The notes below the pieces were generated by a model. The model saw nothing but the letters and a program-made list of their open reading frames with translations, was not told the DNA's origin and ran no database searches. The translations under genes were made by a program, and so were the position numbers. This document shows, one piece after another, positions 37,580 to 45,272 of a stretch of 45,272 nt of DNA. Position 1 is the first letter of the stretch; every line of letters begins with the position of its first letter. The DNA is from a virus: IMG/VR virus record IMGVR_UViG_3300045120_000422, positions 1 through 45,272 of that record. One strand, written 5' to 3'.

Positions 37580-37806
37580 GTGTCACTCGGTTCATTCGAC
37601 CCAGGTGCGCGCGTAAGGGTCAGTACGTGCGACTTCCGCCACTGCACCGGATTATGATAAAAAGTCTCGGCATTCCTCCACATACGCCAGTGGGTGTCCC
37701 ACCAAAGGACTAATTTTTCTCCATTCCTGAACTTGACCTCAACGGCAGTGCCGTCATGCGGAGCAGATTCCATTGAATTCCACTTGCCCATTTTTTCATC
37801 ACTCAA
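37564..37806 (-). CDS. DUF551-like small protein, 80 aa
   Basis: KWNSMESAPHDGTAVEVKFRNGEKLVLWWD carries the WxxxxSAPxDGT pattern also seen in the protein at 22011-22418. The C-terminal WRKSHVLTLTRAP follows the family. ATG 37806 overlaps the previous stop by four bases. Unknown function. Confidence 0.7.
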   Translation of the reverse strand: MSDEKMGKWNSMESAPHDGTAVEVKFRNGEKLVLWWDTHWRMWRNAETFYHNPVQWRKSHVLTLTRAPGSNEPSDTWSGI

Positions 37807-38576
37807 TGCGTCACCAGTAGCGAGACGCTCACGCGCTGCACGGTCGCGACGCTATTGATGTTGAATGCCAGGATGTCGCCAGCAGCCAGGCCGGTTGACC
37901 AGCCCGTCAACGTCGAGTCTTGCGCCTTGAGCGCGGCCGATATGGTCAGGGGAGCCGATGCCGTGATCTTGTCCGCCGCCGCCGGATGAGTCGGTGGAGC
38001 AAAAGTCGAATAGGCCGTCCGAAAAACATCCACCACGATAGACCCGGTCTGGTCGGCCAAGAGGGTGCCGCGCGTTATCGTGCATGCAAACGGCACTTCC
38101 ACATAGCCCTTGAGCCCTGTCGTCAGCGCAATTCCGCCGCCGTCAATCACATACTCGATCGTGCTTGTGGTTGCCGAGAGTGACACCGGAATCACATCGG
38201 CGACAAATCCGCCTGCCCCATTATTAAGCGCAGCGAGCGTGTACGCGCGATACACGCCGGCTCCGACAAAGTCTCCGGACCCTGCCGCAACCGTACCGTT
38301 GTGGGTGAAGGCGTTGAGAAACGACAGTCCGGCCACGGCGATCGTCACCGGCCCCGTAGTCGTGGCCGGTTGCTGCCACGAGAACGTCGGCGCCATGTCG
38401 GTGTAGGCCGTAACGGCCGGGGTATTCGCAACGGGGGTCAGGGTGATCGCATTCGTGCCGCTCGCCGTGCACGGGATATCCACGAGCACCCCGATGGCAT
38501 TAAACTGCGAATCAAACAGCGACAGATTTTGATTGCCGGTGGCCAAGGCGGCAAAGGATGGGACGGGAAGTGTCAT
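37803..38576 (-). CDS. Beta-rich virion protein, 257 aa
   Basis: ATG 38576 overlaps the previous stop by four bases. The whole protein is Thr/Ala/Val-rich beta sequence; a stretch such as STIEYVIDGGGIALTTGLKGYVEVPFACTITRGTLLADQTGSIVVDVFR resembles phage fibre or receptor-binding beta domains. Part of a run of fibre-like genes. Function inferred. Confidence 0.7.
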   Translation of the reverse strand: MTLPVPSFAALATGNQNLSLFDSQFNAIGVLVDIPCTASGTNAITLTPVANTPAVTAYTDMAPTFSWQQPATTTGPVTIAVAGLSFLNAFTHNGTVAAGSGDFVGAGVYRAYTLAALNNGAGGFVADVIPVSLSATTSTIEYVIDGGGIALTTGLKGYVEVPFACTITRGTLLADQTGSIVVDVFRTAYSTFAPPTHPAAADKITASAPLTISAALKAQDSTLTGWSTGLAAGDILAFNINSVATVQRVSVSLLVTH

Positions 38577-38881
38577 GCTACCGCCACCGGGGCCGGTGGA
38601 ATGACGCCGGCGCTAGGGATTTTGGAGATCGCCGTCACCAGTTGCGGCAGATAGGTGAAGACCTGTGCGAGATGAGTCTGCTGCCTCGCAATATCGCCCG
38701 CGGTGACCGTCACCGTTGGCGTCAGCGTGACCGGCGTTGCAGTCGGCGGCAGTGCGTTCACGGCGTTCCACGACGTTACCATCGCCAGAAGGTCCGACGG
38801 CATGATGCCGGCCGAGAACGCCTGCACGGCCCCGTTCGGGGCGGTGATCGTGCCGGACCCGTCCGCGTTGAATGTCACCAT
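38573..38881 (-). CDS. Hypothetical protein of fibre cluster, 102 aa
   Basis: ATG 38881 shares a base with the preceding stop (TGATG). N-terminal beta hairpin (VTFNADGSGTITAPNGAV), then helices and a Thr/Val/Pro-rich middle, ending with helix and Pro-rich tail. Could be a fibre chaperone or a tail component. No motif. Confidence 0.65.
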   Translation of the reverse strand: MVTFNADGSGTITAPNGAVQAFSAGIMPSDLLAMVTSWNAVNALPPTATPVTLTPTVTVTAGDIARQQTHLAQVFTYLPQLVTAISKIPSAGVIPPAPVAVA

Positions 38882-40038
38882 CACGCCACCTTATGGACAA
38901 GCATGTGAGACCCAACCAGCACGCTGGACGTGCCGTTGGACGCATTCTGCGCAAATTGGACGGTGAGCGTACCCGCCGCGTTCACGGTGATCAACCCCTC
39001 GATCGTCGTGAAGTCGTCCGTCGATCCGGCTTGCCCGACAGATCCGGCGAGCGCCGTCTGCTTGGACGAAATGACGATTGCGTTTGTGGGATTGGAAACC
39101 GTGAAAACCTCATAGATGATTGCGGTTGCGGTGCAGGTTCCGGCCATTGCGTATTTTTGCCCACCCACAGCGTCGGCCGTGATGAACAGCACCGCACGGA
39201 ATTGGTAGGTGGCGCCAGCAGTCAGCGTCACAGAAAGCCCGGTCACATTTGCAAGCGCTGTGTCGGTCGTTTTGTCGAATTGGGTTGAGACCCTCACAAA
39301 GCCAGCGCTGCCGAGAAAATTAGCGGCAATACAGTCTTGAGTGCCCCCCTGGAACGTCATGGCCGTCGCTAAGACGTTTTGCGTGCCGGACGCGGCAGTG
39401 CTGAGCGTCGTTTGCAATAGCACATCACCGCCACCGGAGCCGTTGGATTTTGAGCCGCCGATCGTGAAAGTGGCGCCGGCGACGTTCGTGTTGCCGGCAA
39501 CCACGCTTTGCGCTTGGATAGTCTGTGCAACGGGTGCAGCCGCATCAGAGCTGCCAAATTGCAGCTTAGCAGTCGTCGTGCTCGTTAAGACCGCACGGCC
39601 GCTCCAAGCAAACTGAGCGGTGGCGCCTAACGTTTGGTTCCCTGTGAAGGTATTTGCCGCGTCGGTCCTGGCGAGCGTGGCGCTAGTGGCGGGAAACGTC
39701 ATCGTCTGGCCGTCAGTGCCAGCAAACGTCAGGGTGTTGTTGAAGGTCGCTATTTTGCCGTCAACGATCGTCAGCGTTGAGCCGGTCGCCGGTTGCGTGA
39801 GCGTGACCTTGCCCACGCCGCCCTGCGCATTGGTAGCCACGCCCGTAATATCGGTGAACGCGGCGGTGACCGTGCCCGTGCGACCGAAGACCGTTTGAAC
39901 GGGCGCCTTCGCCGCAATTTCCAGACCGGTCAGCTTGACGTCGTTGCCGGCTCCGAACGGAGAGCGCGCGGCATAGAACTCGTCCGTGTCAGCAACCGCT
40001 ACGCCGTCCGCCAGAGCATGGACGGTGCTGTCGGCCAC
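38881..40038 (-). CDS. Tail-fibre-like protein, 385 aa
   Basis: GTG 40038 starts the frame, three bases after the previous stop. N-terminal LADGVAVADTDEFYAAR is a motif I know from phage fibres that attach to baseplates; the middle has VQTVFGRTGTVTA and DAANTFTGNQTLGA repeats typical of fibre shafts; the C-terminus is a beta-rich head with a trimer-like tail. Likely trimeric host-recognition fibre. Confidence 0.75.
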   Translation of the reverse strand: MADSTVHALADGVAVADTDEFYAARSPFGAGNDVKLTGLEIAAKAPVQTVFGRTGTVTAAFTDITGVATNAQGGVGKVTLTQPATGSTLTIVDGKIATFNNTLTFAGTDGQTMTFPATSATLARTDAANTFTGNQTLGATAQFAWSGRAVLTSTTTAKLQFGSSDAAAPVAQTIQAQSVVAGNTNVAGATFTIGGSKSNGSGGGDVLLQTTLSTAASGTQNVLATAMTFQGGTQDCIAANFLGSAGFVRVSTQFDKTTDTALANVTGLSVTLTAGATYQFRAVLFITADAVGGQKYAMAGTCTATAIIYEVFTVSNPTNAIVISSKQTALAGSVGQAGSTDDFTTIEGLITVNAAGTLTVQFAQNASNGTSSVLVGSHMLVHKVA

Positions 40039-40041
40039 GAC

Positions 40042-40206
40042 CTAATGCCCCGCGAGAACAATATGTGACGACCCATCGGCTTGCAGGACATAACCAGCCC
40101 CTCCGGCCAGTTGCAGAAAGAAGGTCACGGCGGGAGCCCCGCTTCTAATCGAGAGAACGACCGACGGGCAGGCAACTGTCGAGCCCCCTCCAAGCACGGA
40201 ACTCAA
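40042..40206 (-). CDS. Small beta protein, 54 aa (TTG start)
   Basis: The frame starts with TTG 40206, which overlaps the previous stop by four bases (TTGA), the same coupling geometry as the ATGA junctions here. Product: SSVLGGGSTVACPSVVL...FFLQLAGGAGYVLQADGSS..., beta-rich. It exactly fills the gap before the fibre gene. Function unknown. Confidence 0.6.
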   Translation of the reverse strand: MSSVLGGGSTVACPSVVLSIRSGAPAVTFFLQLAGGAGYVLQADGSSHIVLAGH

Positions 40207-40727
40207 GACGTAGCCTCCCGCAGCTTTGCCAGCCGCCGCGCCAGGTCGGCCGCGTCCATGTCCAATTTGACTTGGAGCTTGGCCAGCTCTTTTTCGCGCT
40301 GGTCCTGCCGCATCTGCCGATCATCCAACTCGCGGCACTGCACAACTATAGCTTCCGATACGGTCTTGTGGTGCGAGCCGACAATCTGCTCTTTCTCGGC
40401 AACCGCCTGCTCGCGTGCCCATATCTCATCCTGCCACCGCGAATACTTCTCTGTTGTCGCAGACCGCATCGCCTCGAACTCGCGTTGTGCGGCCGCCAAG
40501 TGGGAGCGCTCAGCCACTATGCGGACATCCTCTTTCTTCAGAGATGCCATATAATCTTCGGCAAATCTCTGCTGCTCCCGAGCTGCCGCCTCCGCGGCCC
40601 TCAGCTCGTTCACTCGATCGACATATTTAGGGTCTTGGACGAATGCCGCTAGCGCGATCAGCCCGTCCGCGTGAACGGTGGCCGACGGTGCCTGGTTGGC
40701 TGGGGCCGGTGCTCCTACGCCGCTCAT
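40203..40727 (-). CDS. Coiled-coil protein, 174 aa
   Basis: After a short Ala/Pro-rich start, residues 35-172 are a nearly continuous charged helix (RVNELRAAEAAAREQQRFAEDYMASLKKEDVRIVAERSHLAAAQREF...), so a long coiled coil. Lies between a beta-domain protein and the fibre gene. Could be a fibre connector or assembly factor. Confidence 0.7.
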   Translation of the reverse strand: MSGVGAPAPANQAPSATVHADGLIALAAFVQDPKYVDRVNELRAAEAAAREQQRFAEDYMASLKKEDVRIVAERSHLAAAQREFEAMRSATTEKYSRWQDEIWAREQAVAEKEQIVGSHHKTVSEAIVVQCRELDDRQMRQDQREKELAKLQVKLDMDAADLARRLAKLREATS

Positions 40728-40730
40728 TGA

Positions 40731-41063
40731 TCACACCCCCTGCACGTACCAAAGATCGAGACCGTAGGGCGTGGTCCCGCTCTGGACGAACTGAATCCCG
40801 AGCCCAGTGTTGCTGTTCCACCACGGCTCTTGATTGTTAGGCACGTCGATAGTAACGGAGCCGCCGGCCGCGAGCTGGAACGCCTGAGTGAGTGCCACGC
40901 CAGCCGTGTCCTGAATCGTCATGGTGATAGCAGGCGTGCCAATTGTCAGGATCATCTTATAGATGTAGACGCGCAACGTCGCCACCGCCGCGACGACTGG
41001 CGTCGTGCCCGCCGACGAGTTGACGATGACGTGGCTACACTCCTGGCCCTGCCGCAGACTCAT
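40731..41063 (-). CDS. Small beta-sandwich virion protein, 110 aa
   Basis: ATG 41063 overlaps the preceding stop by four bases. Beta strands throughout (ECSHVIVNSSAGTTPVVAAVATLRVYIYKMILTI, SVTIDVPNNQEPWWNSNTGLGIQF). Resembles small tail or decoration beta domains. Function unknown. Confidence 0.65.
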   Translation of the reverse strand: MSLRQGQECSHVIVNSSAGTTPVVAAVATLRVYIYKMILTIGTPAITMTIQDTAGVALTQAFQLAAGGSVTIDVPNNQEPWWNSNTGLGIQFVQSGTTPYGLDLWYVQGV

Positions 41064-41146
41064 GTCACCACCCAAATGATCAGCGCCCAAAGCATCAGCG
41101 ACGGGATCGTCGCGAACATCACCCCGCGCCAGAATCTCTCATCCAT
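41060..41146 (-). CDS. Small membrane protein, 28 aa
   Basis: ATG 41146 shares one base with the previous stop (TAATG), with GGAGG upstream. Product MDERFWRGVMFATIPSLMLW... is one transmembrane helix. Accompanies the two-helix membrane protein before it; a possible holin partner. Confidence 0.55.
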   Translation of the reverse strand: MDERFWRGVMFATIPSLMLWALIIWVVT

Positions 41147-41475
41147 TAGCCTCTCCTCCAGTAGAGGAACGTCAGGGGAAGCACCGTTACGACGGCATAC
41201 GCGCTGGCAGCCGTGATTCGCAACGGAGACGGTTCCCAGGCCGTATACCACCAAATCGGTGCGCCGATAAGAACCGCCATCAGCAGTAGAATTCGGCTAG
41301 CGCATATAGCGGCGATTGCCTTGGCCATCTGAATCAGGGATGGCGTCAAGTCCTGCTCTTTAGGCCCCGGATCGTCCGGCACCATATGGAACTTCTGTTG
41401 CGCCTTCTGCTGCATAGGAGCCGAATTGAACGACTCGCGGGCCTCGTTCCATGGCAAGTTAGGAACCTGTTCCAA
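41146..41475 (-). CDS. Two-helix membrane protein, 109 aa (second holin candidate)
   Basis: TTG 41475 is the start: GGAGG lies exactly 6 bases upstream and no ATG is near. After a 45-residue polar part with QQKAQQKFHMVPDDPGP, two membrane helices follow (AICASRILLLMAVLIGAPIWWYTAW and LRITAASAYAVVTVLPLTFLYW). Could be a holin or a membrane-inserted virion protein. Confidence 0.65.
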   Translation of the reverse strand: MEQVPNLPWNEARESFNSAPMQQKAQQKFHMVPDDPGPKEQDLTPSLIQMAKAIAAICASRILLLMAVLIGAPIWWYTAWEPSPLRITAASAYAVVTVLPLTFLYWRRG

Positions 41476-41647
41476 AGAATTCCTCCGTCGCGTCCGGGCT
41501 AAGTCTGTGCTTGATCTGGGCCAACTTGATCCCGTTGGCGATCGCGTCGTTCTTCTCTTTCTTACTCGCCTTAGGATTGGACAGGATGCGGCGCACCGCC
41601 GCTTCCAGCGCTTCCATCAGAGAGTCACCCTTAGGCTTTGCGACCAT
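41459..41647 (-). CDS. Small helical protein, 62 aa
   Basis: I chose ATG 41647 (GGGG upstream, 17-base overlap); ATG 41692 would extend it by 15 residues. Helical, basic core (SLMEALEAAVRRILSNPKASKKEKNDAIANGIKLAQIKHRL) with an acidic end. No known family. Confidence 0.6.
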   Translation of the reverse strand: MVAKPKGDSLMEALEAAVRRILSNPKASKKEKNDAIANGIKLAQIKHRLSPDATEEFFGTGS

Positions 41648-41804
41648 TGAGCCCCAAAACGAGTTCGTTAACTTTCTCCCATTCGCTCCCATCCCAAGTC
41701 ACCAAGTGCAGGTTCTGCCCGCAGTCGCACTTGGGATGCATCGCAAACGGCACCGGTTCGGTACGCAACCACCCGCAGTTTTTACAATAATACGTTGTCA
41801 TCAT
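41631..41804 (-). CDS. Zinc-ribbon small protein, 57 aa
   Basis: TYYCKNCGWLRTEPVPFAMHPKCDCGQNLHLV carries two Cys pairs of a zinc ribbon. Start taken at the ATG pair near 41804; a GTG at 41837 would add 11 hydrophobic residues. Unknown function. Confidence 0.65.
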   Translation of the reverse strand: MMTTYYCKNCGWLRTEPVPFAMHPKCDCGQNLHLVTWDGSEWEKVNELVLGLNGRKA

Positions 41805-41836
41805 GACGCCGGCCACCCCGACCAGGAGCTGCGACA

Positions 41837-42022
41837 CTACCCTTTTTGGTGGCCGGCGTCACTTGTCCCGCGCGCTTGCGACGGTACACGGGATTCACGA
41901 TGGTCATGATCCAGGTTTTCATGATTAGCTTCTTTACGCCGTGCCTCAGAGTCACGAGCACGGGCAGCAGCCCTTGCCATGTCGCGGATCATTGACGATT
42001 GGAAATAATGGCGTCCTCTCAT
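41837..42022 (-). CDS. Small charged protein, 61 aa
   Basis: ATG 42022 overlaps the previous stop by four bases. Arg/Asp/His-rich, low complexity (ARAAARARDSEARRKEANHENLDHDHRES). Probably unstructured. Coding status supported mainly by coupling. Confidence 0.5.
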   Translation of the reverse strand: MRGRHYFQSSMIRDMARAAARARDSEARRKEANHENLDHDHRESRVPSQARGTSDAGHQKG

Positions 42023-42303
42023 GGCTGATACTCAACACCCTTGAGACGCTCCCCAAACGGGGCCTCTTTCCACAGAGGATGCAAGTCATAAAGCGAGGGC
42101 GCCATCAAGGTTGCGAAGTCCGGCTCAAATCGCTCCTTAAACGTGGCTGGCAGCTGCCACGGAGAGGTGGCCGGCACGATCACTTGGCCAACCGCGCGAG
42201 CCGCCTCTTTTGTCATTTCCCTGTGCTGCCAATAAACGAGAGCAAACGCAGCTCCAAAACACATGAGCGAAGCCGCTGATAAAGCCAAACTAAATCGTAG
42301 CAT
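42019..42303 (-). CDS. Membrane-anchored protein, 94 aa
   Basis: AGGAGG precedes ATG 42303. Residues 3-27 form a signal anchor (RFSLALSAASLMCFGAAFALVYWQ), followed by a soluble part with SPWQLPATFKERFEPDFATLMAPSLYD. Could be an inner-membrane spanin-like or envelope protein; no defining motif. Confidence 0.65.
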   Translation of the reverse strand: MLRFSLALSAASLMCFGAAFALVYWQHREMTKEAARAVGQVIVPATSPWQLPATFKERFEPDFATLMAPSLYDLHPLWKEAPFGERLKGVEYQP

Positions 42304-42321
42304 GATTACCTCCTGTTGTTG

Positions 42322-43521
42322 TTACCACACCTCTAGCACAGTCAGATCGTCGTGAGCGTATAGGCTGACGACCTGGCCGTTCGTTGCAAACTGCGGAATG
42401 TGATGAAGGGTACCACTAACAGCATTGAAACGGTTCCCCATGGCCTGCGTTATCGATGGGAGAGCCAGAAGAACCTTCTGCTGAGGCACCGTGACCCGCG
42501 TGTAGGTCACATCATCCCAGCACGGCATCCCAATCCAGAATGCAATCAGCCAGTGACCGTTGCGCTTCTGGCAGATCATCACCTCAACGTTCTGGAACGC
42601 GCCACCAAGCGTAAAATCAAGCGGCGCCGGCGTGAACGGAGGCCCGGGATCGTTGTAGATGCGAATCAGATTGCTGAGCGCGGTCCATGCTGGTGTCGGC
42701 GCCCCGTTGATATCGAGCAGCCCGTAGCCGTACTCGCTATCCGTTGCGGAGACCTGATGATTCTCGGCAAACTGATGGAAAATGCTGAGCTTCCAGCCGA
42801 TAAGAAGATTGGACAGCACCCAACGCACGATATAGCGAGACCTAACATCAGGAGGAACGCCCGGTACGTGGTTCTGCCCCGCCAATTCACCAGGAGCGAT
42901 CTGACGATGACCTAGCTCGGAGGCGATTGGTGGCTTGCCGGAGTAAATGTTCTGTACCTGGTTGTAGTAGGTGTGCATCCAGCCCGCGGCCTCGGGGTTG
43001 TTCCCATGGATGTAGGTGTGGTCATTGCCTTTGTCGCAATAGGGGGCAAAGTTTGTCTGCAAACACCAACCGCCGACCAAGCCCGGACCAGCTACTGGAA
43101 GGTTCTGGAGAATGGAGCTGGCCTTGACGTTGGCGTATAAAGCCTCCTGCCATGACAACGAGACTAAGCAACCAGCCTCGTTTCTCCCTTCAATCTGGAA
43201 CCAACCATTGTCGGCCTGGGCAAAGTCATACTCCATGGCGCCCGTCGTATTAAGGATCGGCAGGGCGGAAATTTTCACACCAGCGGCGACACAGTCGCGA
43301 ATGCGCTGGTAGACCTCAAGGTGATGAGCCGGACTATCGCCCGAGCCAGCGCGCGAACCGCCTCTCGCGTAAGGAATACCACTTGCTTTTAGCGTTGGGA
43401 TCAGTTTGTCGGACCAATGAGCGAAGTAGGCGCCCTGTGTGGAGGCAAAGTCACCCCACTTGATGTTGACGCCAATTGACGTGCGAACGCTATCGGCCTC
43501 TGTCGTCAGAACAAGTGCCAT
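42322..43521 (-). CDS. Glycoside-hydrolase-like virion protein, 399 aa
   Basis: The sequence reads like a TIM-barrel hydrolase: SIGVNIKWGDFASTQGAYFAHWSDKLIPTLKASGIPYARGG (strand-helix start), KISALPILN, PIASELGHRQ (Glu202, possible nucleophile), and GWKLSIFHQFAENH. This resembles GH39/GH5-type or phage depolymerase barrels. A C-terminal beta domain follows. Likely tail-associated polysaccharide hydrolase, opening exopolysaccharide or capsule. Catalytic residues are tentative. Confidence 0.65.
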   Translation of the reverse strand: MALVLTTEADSVRTSIGVNIKWGDFASTQGAYFAHWSDKLIPTLKASGIPYARGGSRAGSGDSPAHHLEVYQRIRDCVAAGVKISALPILNTTGAMEYDFAQADNGWFQIEGRNEAGCLVSLSWQEALYANVKASSILQNLPVAGPGLVGGWCLQTNFAPYCDKGNDHTYIHGNNPEAAGWMHTYYNQVQNIYSGKPPIASELGHRQIAPGELAGQNHVPGVPPDVRSRYIVRWVLSNLLIGWKLSIFHQFAENHQVSATDSEYGYGLLDINGAPTPAWTALSNLIRIYNDPGPPFTPAPLDFTLGGAFQNVEVMICQKRNGHWLIAFWIGMPCWDDVTYTRVTVPQQKVLLALPSITQAMGNRFNAVSGTLHHIPQFATNGQVVSLYAHDDLTVLEVW

Positions 43522-43533
43522 TTTTCATCTCCA

Positions 43534-43779
43534 TCAATGGTGAGGCCACGCTGCGGCGGCTAAGAGAAAGATGAATCCAGCTCCCACAAGCAGACCGTAG
43601 ATGAATTCCGGGAATTGGAACTTCGCGCTTTCCGGGAATTGGACTTTGCCACTGCCACACTTATCTTGGTTCACAAGACCAATCAGTATCTTTTCAATTT
43701 CGTCTGAAATCGTTCCCGCGCGCCCCGTCAATATCCTCATTGAGAGATCAACTTCCCTCAATTTCTTCTCGATTGTCAT
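43534..43779 (-). CDS. Tail-anchored membrane protein, 81 aa
   Basis: AGGAGG at 7-nt spacing precedes ATG 43779. Helical charged N-terminal half (IEKKLREVDLSMRILTGRAGTISDEIEKILIGL) and a C-terminal membrane helix (IYGLLVGAGFIFLLAAAAWP). First gene after the promoter at 43812-43840. Unknown function. Confidence 0.7.
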   Translation of the reverse strand: MTIEKKLREVDLSMRILTGRAGTISDEIEKILIGLVNQDKCGSGKVQFPESAKFQFPEFIYGLLVGAGFIFLLAAAAWPHH

Positions 43780-43811
43780 GTCGCGGCCTCCTATCTCTAG
43801 TCGTCGGCCCT

Positions 43812-43840
43812 ACTCTACACCCCGCTGCTTTTGTTGTCAA
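43812..43840 (-). promoter_or_regulatory. Promoter for the fibre/lysis half of the late genes
   Basis: On the minus strand TTGACA (43840-43835), 17 bases, TAGAGT (43817-43812). Consensus -35 and the same TAG-type -10 as other promoters here. It lies between the junction-spanning gene's stop and the first fibre-block ATG. Confidence 0.65.
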
Positions 43841-43843
43841 GCA

Positions 43844-45272
43844 CTATTTGCCGCCAGAGGCATCACCTTCGATGGTTCTACCAGCGGTAGCGGGCAGCGC
43901 GCGCTCCAAAGGATGTTCCGAAAAGGTCTTCATGAGATGATCGGCCAGCTTCTCGGCCATCGGCCCCCCACGCTCCATAATCCTAATATTGTTTTGCATA
44001 GCCGCCTCGTTGTTGCCGCCCCTGACATATGCGCTGGCGCGGGTTATTGCTGCCTTTACGGTTGGCGATGACGGTGGGATTACTGTCTGTGGAGTAATTC
44101 CACCTCCACCTGGCGCCTCTCCTGGAATGCGGCCTATCAACGGATTCTTACGGTCTGTGCTCTCCGTGGCCGCCGCCGGCGAAACAAGCAAATCCATGGG
44201 ATTGAAGCTCATGGGGCCCCCCCCGCCGGGCTCCATGGGATTGCCTCCGCCTCCTGGCGACATGGCGGCACCTGCCGCAACGGGAGCAGCGGCAGCGGCA
44301 GCCGGTGGTACCCCATAGGGCATTCGCTGCTTGGGCACAACGCCGCTAGCTACGGACGAGGGCGCACGGGCTCGCGTCATTTCTTCAACACGCTCGAATT
44401 TTCCTACAGTCAAGCGCTCAGACAACCATTGCGACACTGCACCGATAAATAAAGAGCCCGTGGCCATTCCGTGTCCGCCCGTTAGATCGGCCGCGAGAGC
44501 GCTCCCCCATCCAGTCAAGGGATGTTTGGGACCGAGCCGAGCAAGATGACGGGCCAAGTTTGAGAGCGTCGAACCGCGCGAAACCTCTTGCAACAGCTCT
44601 TGTTCCTCAGGATTAAATTTTGCACGCTGTTTTGGATTGACCAATATCGCTTTTGCGCGCTGCTTAATCGAATTGGCTTTGTTAGCTCCCACACCCGACG
44701 TGGCCGCGTTAAGCTCGCCGCGTTCTTGCTCCCCGGTAAGAAGCTCGGAGCGTTTAACAGCCGCCCAATCGCCGCGCGCTTGCTTCGCTTGTGCCGCAAA
44801 TTCCGGGATATTCGAGAGATAATCGTCAATTCGTTCCCGCGCTATGCTGGCGGCGAGTGCGTCTGACGATCCTGGCTTGTCCCGAATGACATGCCCAAGC
44901 TGCTGTCGCACAGAATCAATATCCGCAAACACCACGTGCTCACCTTCCGGCTTTTTCAGTTCTTCCAAAGCAGTAAACGTGCGATCCTGATTGCGCGGTC
45001 GGAAGCCGTACTCGTTTCCGATGAGTTCATCGCGTATTTTTGTGGAGAGGTCTTCGACAACAGCAGGCTGCAATGGAACGCCAGAGTTTCGTAGCGACTT
45101 ATACGCCTCGTTAGAGGACTCTTTAATGGCCTCGCGAGGCAGTGCCTCCGCCGTCTGTTTGGCAGCGGGCGTAAGCATTCGTGCCGCACCGACGCGAGGT
45201 GACATAGGCGAATAGGCCATAGCCGCCTCGAATGACCGACCTATCGCCTCTTTGCTGTTGGGATCGACGCGG
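43844..45272 (-). CDS. Putative internal virion (ejection) protein, main part (gene crosses the junction)
   Basis: Codons continuing from bases 324-1; the last 127 bases repeat the left end of the window. The whole protein is 541 residues. Middle part helical and charged (RDELIGNEYGFRPRNQDRTFTALEELKK, then SIARERIDDYLSNIPEFAAQAKQARGDWAAVKRSELLTGEQ), followed by NPKQRAKFNPEEQELLQEVSRG and a Gly/Pro/Met-rich linker with APVAAGAAMSPGGGG. No catalytic motif seen. Fits the group of four large virion-internal candidates; function inferred from position. Confidence 0.75.
   Translation of the reverse strand, partial: RVDPNSKEAIGRSFEAAMAYSPMSPRVGAARMLTPAAKQTAEALPREAIKESSNEAYKSLRNSGVPLQPAVVEDLSTKIRDELIGNEYGFRPRNQDRTFTALEELKKPEGEHVVFADIDSVRQQLGHVIRDKPGSSDALAASIARERIDDYLSNIPEFAAQAKQARGDWAAVKRSELLTGEQERGELNAATSGVGANKANSIKQRAKAILVNPKQRAKFNPEEQELLQEVSRGSTLSNLARHLARLGPKHPLTGWGSALAADLTGGHGMATGSLFIGAVSQWLSERLTVGKFERVEEMTRARAPSSVASGVVPKQRMPYGVPPAAAAAAPVAAGAAMSPGGGGNPMEPGGGGPMSFNPMDLLVSPAAATESTDRKNPLIGRIPGEAPGGGGITPQTVIPPSSPTVKAAITRASAYVRGGNNEAAMQNNIRIMERGGPMAEKLADHLMKTFSEHPLERALPATAGRTIEGDASGGK
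45146..45272. repeat. Terminal redundancy, right copy
   Basis: Exact copy of the first 127 bases of the window. Joining the two copies restores one open minus-strand reading frame, which supports circular closure. Confidence 0.95.

Overview
The window is one complete tailed-phage genome assembled as a circle. Bases 1-127 are repeated exactly at 45146-45272, so the unique molecule is 45,145 bp and the last gene on the minus strand runs across the junction. The set of terminase large subunit, portal, scaffold, capsid, connector/adaptor and P22 gp10-like protein, with several large low-complexity 'ejection' proteins but no tape measure, tail tube or sheath, points to a podovirus-like particle. 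High GC, alphaproteobacterial-style promoters (TTGAC-N17-TAG/CAT) and several small families I associate from memory with Bradyrhizobium and its relatives suggest a rhizobial (Hyphomicrobiales) host. I see no integrase, DNA polymerase, helicase, RNA polymerase, tRNA or CRISPR, so it probably relies on host replication and transcription.

Layout. (1) Late genes, minus strand, read from 24280 down to 1, across the junction and on to 34710: TerL, small zinc-ribbon proteins, portal; then a terminator and a new promoter with an inverted repeat (18637-18873); scaffold, major capsid protein, decoration-like proteins, adaptor, a sulfotransferase, gp10-like protein, beta-helix tailspike, a GNAT enzyme, a secreted protein and four big internal/ejection proteins. 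A further promoter at 43812-43840 starts a block of glycoside-hydrolase-like protein, small membrane proteins, fibre-like proteins, endolysin and holin. (2) A switch region at 24281-26318: an XRE repressor-like gene, interleaved divergent promoters, palindromes, a 37-bp inverted repeat and a 500-bp gene-poor stretch. (3) An early rightward operon (26319-29187) of small proteins, including an Rmf/CrpP-like protein, a secreted Cys-rich protein and a helix-turn-helix protein. (4) An early leftward operon (31236-29210): winged-helix regulator, RusA resolvase, DUF559-like nuclease and YdaU/DUF1376 protein. (5) A rightward recombination operon (31402-34713): a RecE-like nuclease, a Sak4-like ATPase and small proteins.

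How it fits together. The XRE gene and the winged-helix gene each sit beside a divergent promoter pair whose -35 boxes are nested, so one bound protein could control both directions. The RecE-like nuclease, Sak4-like ATPase and RusA form a recombination and resolution set that could make and process concatemers for TerL. Genes are extremely tightly packed: most junctions are 1-nt (TGATG/TAATG) or 4-nt (ATGA) overlaps, which I used to choose many starts, and several genes shorter than 60 codons fall into place that way. Family assignments come from motifs read by eye, without database searches.
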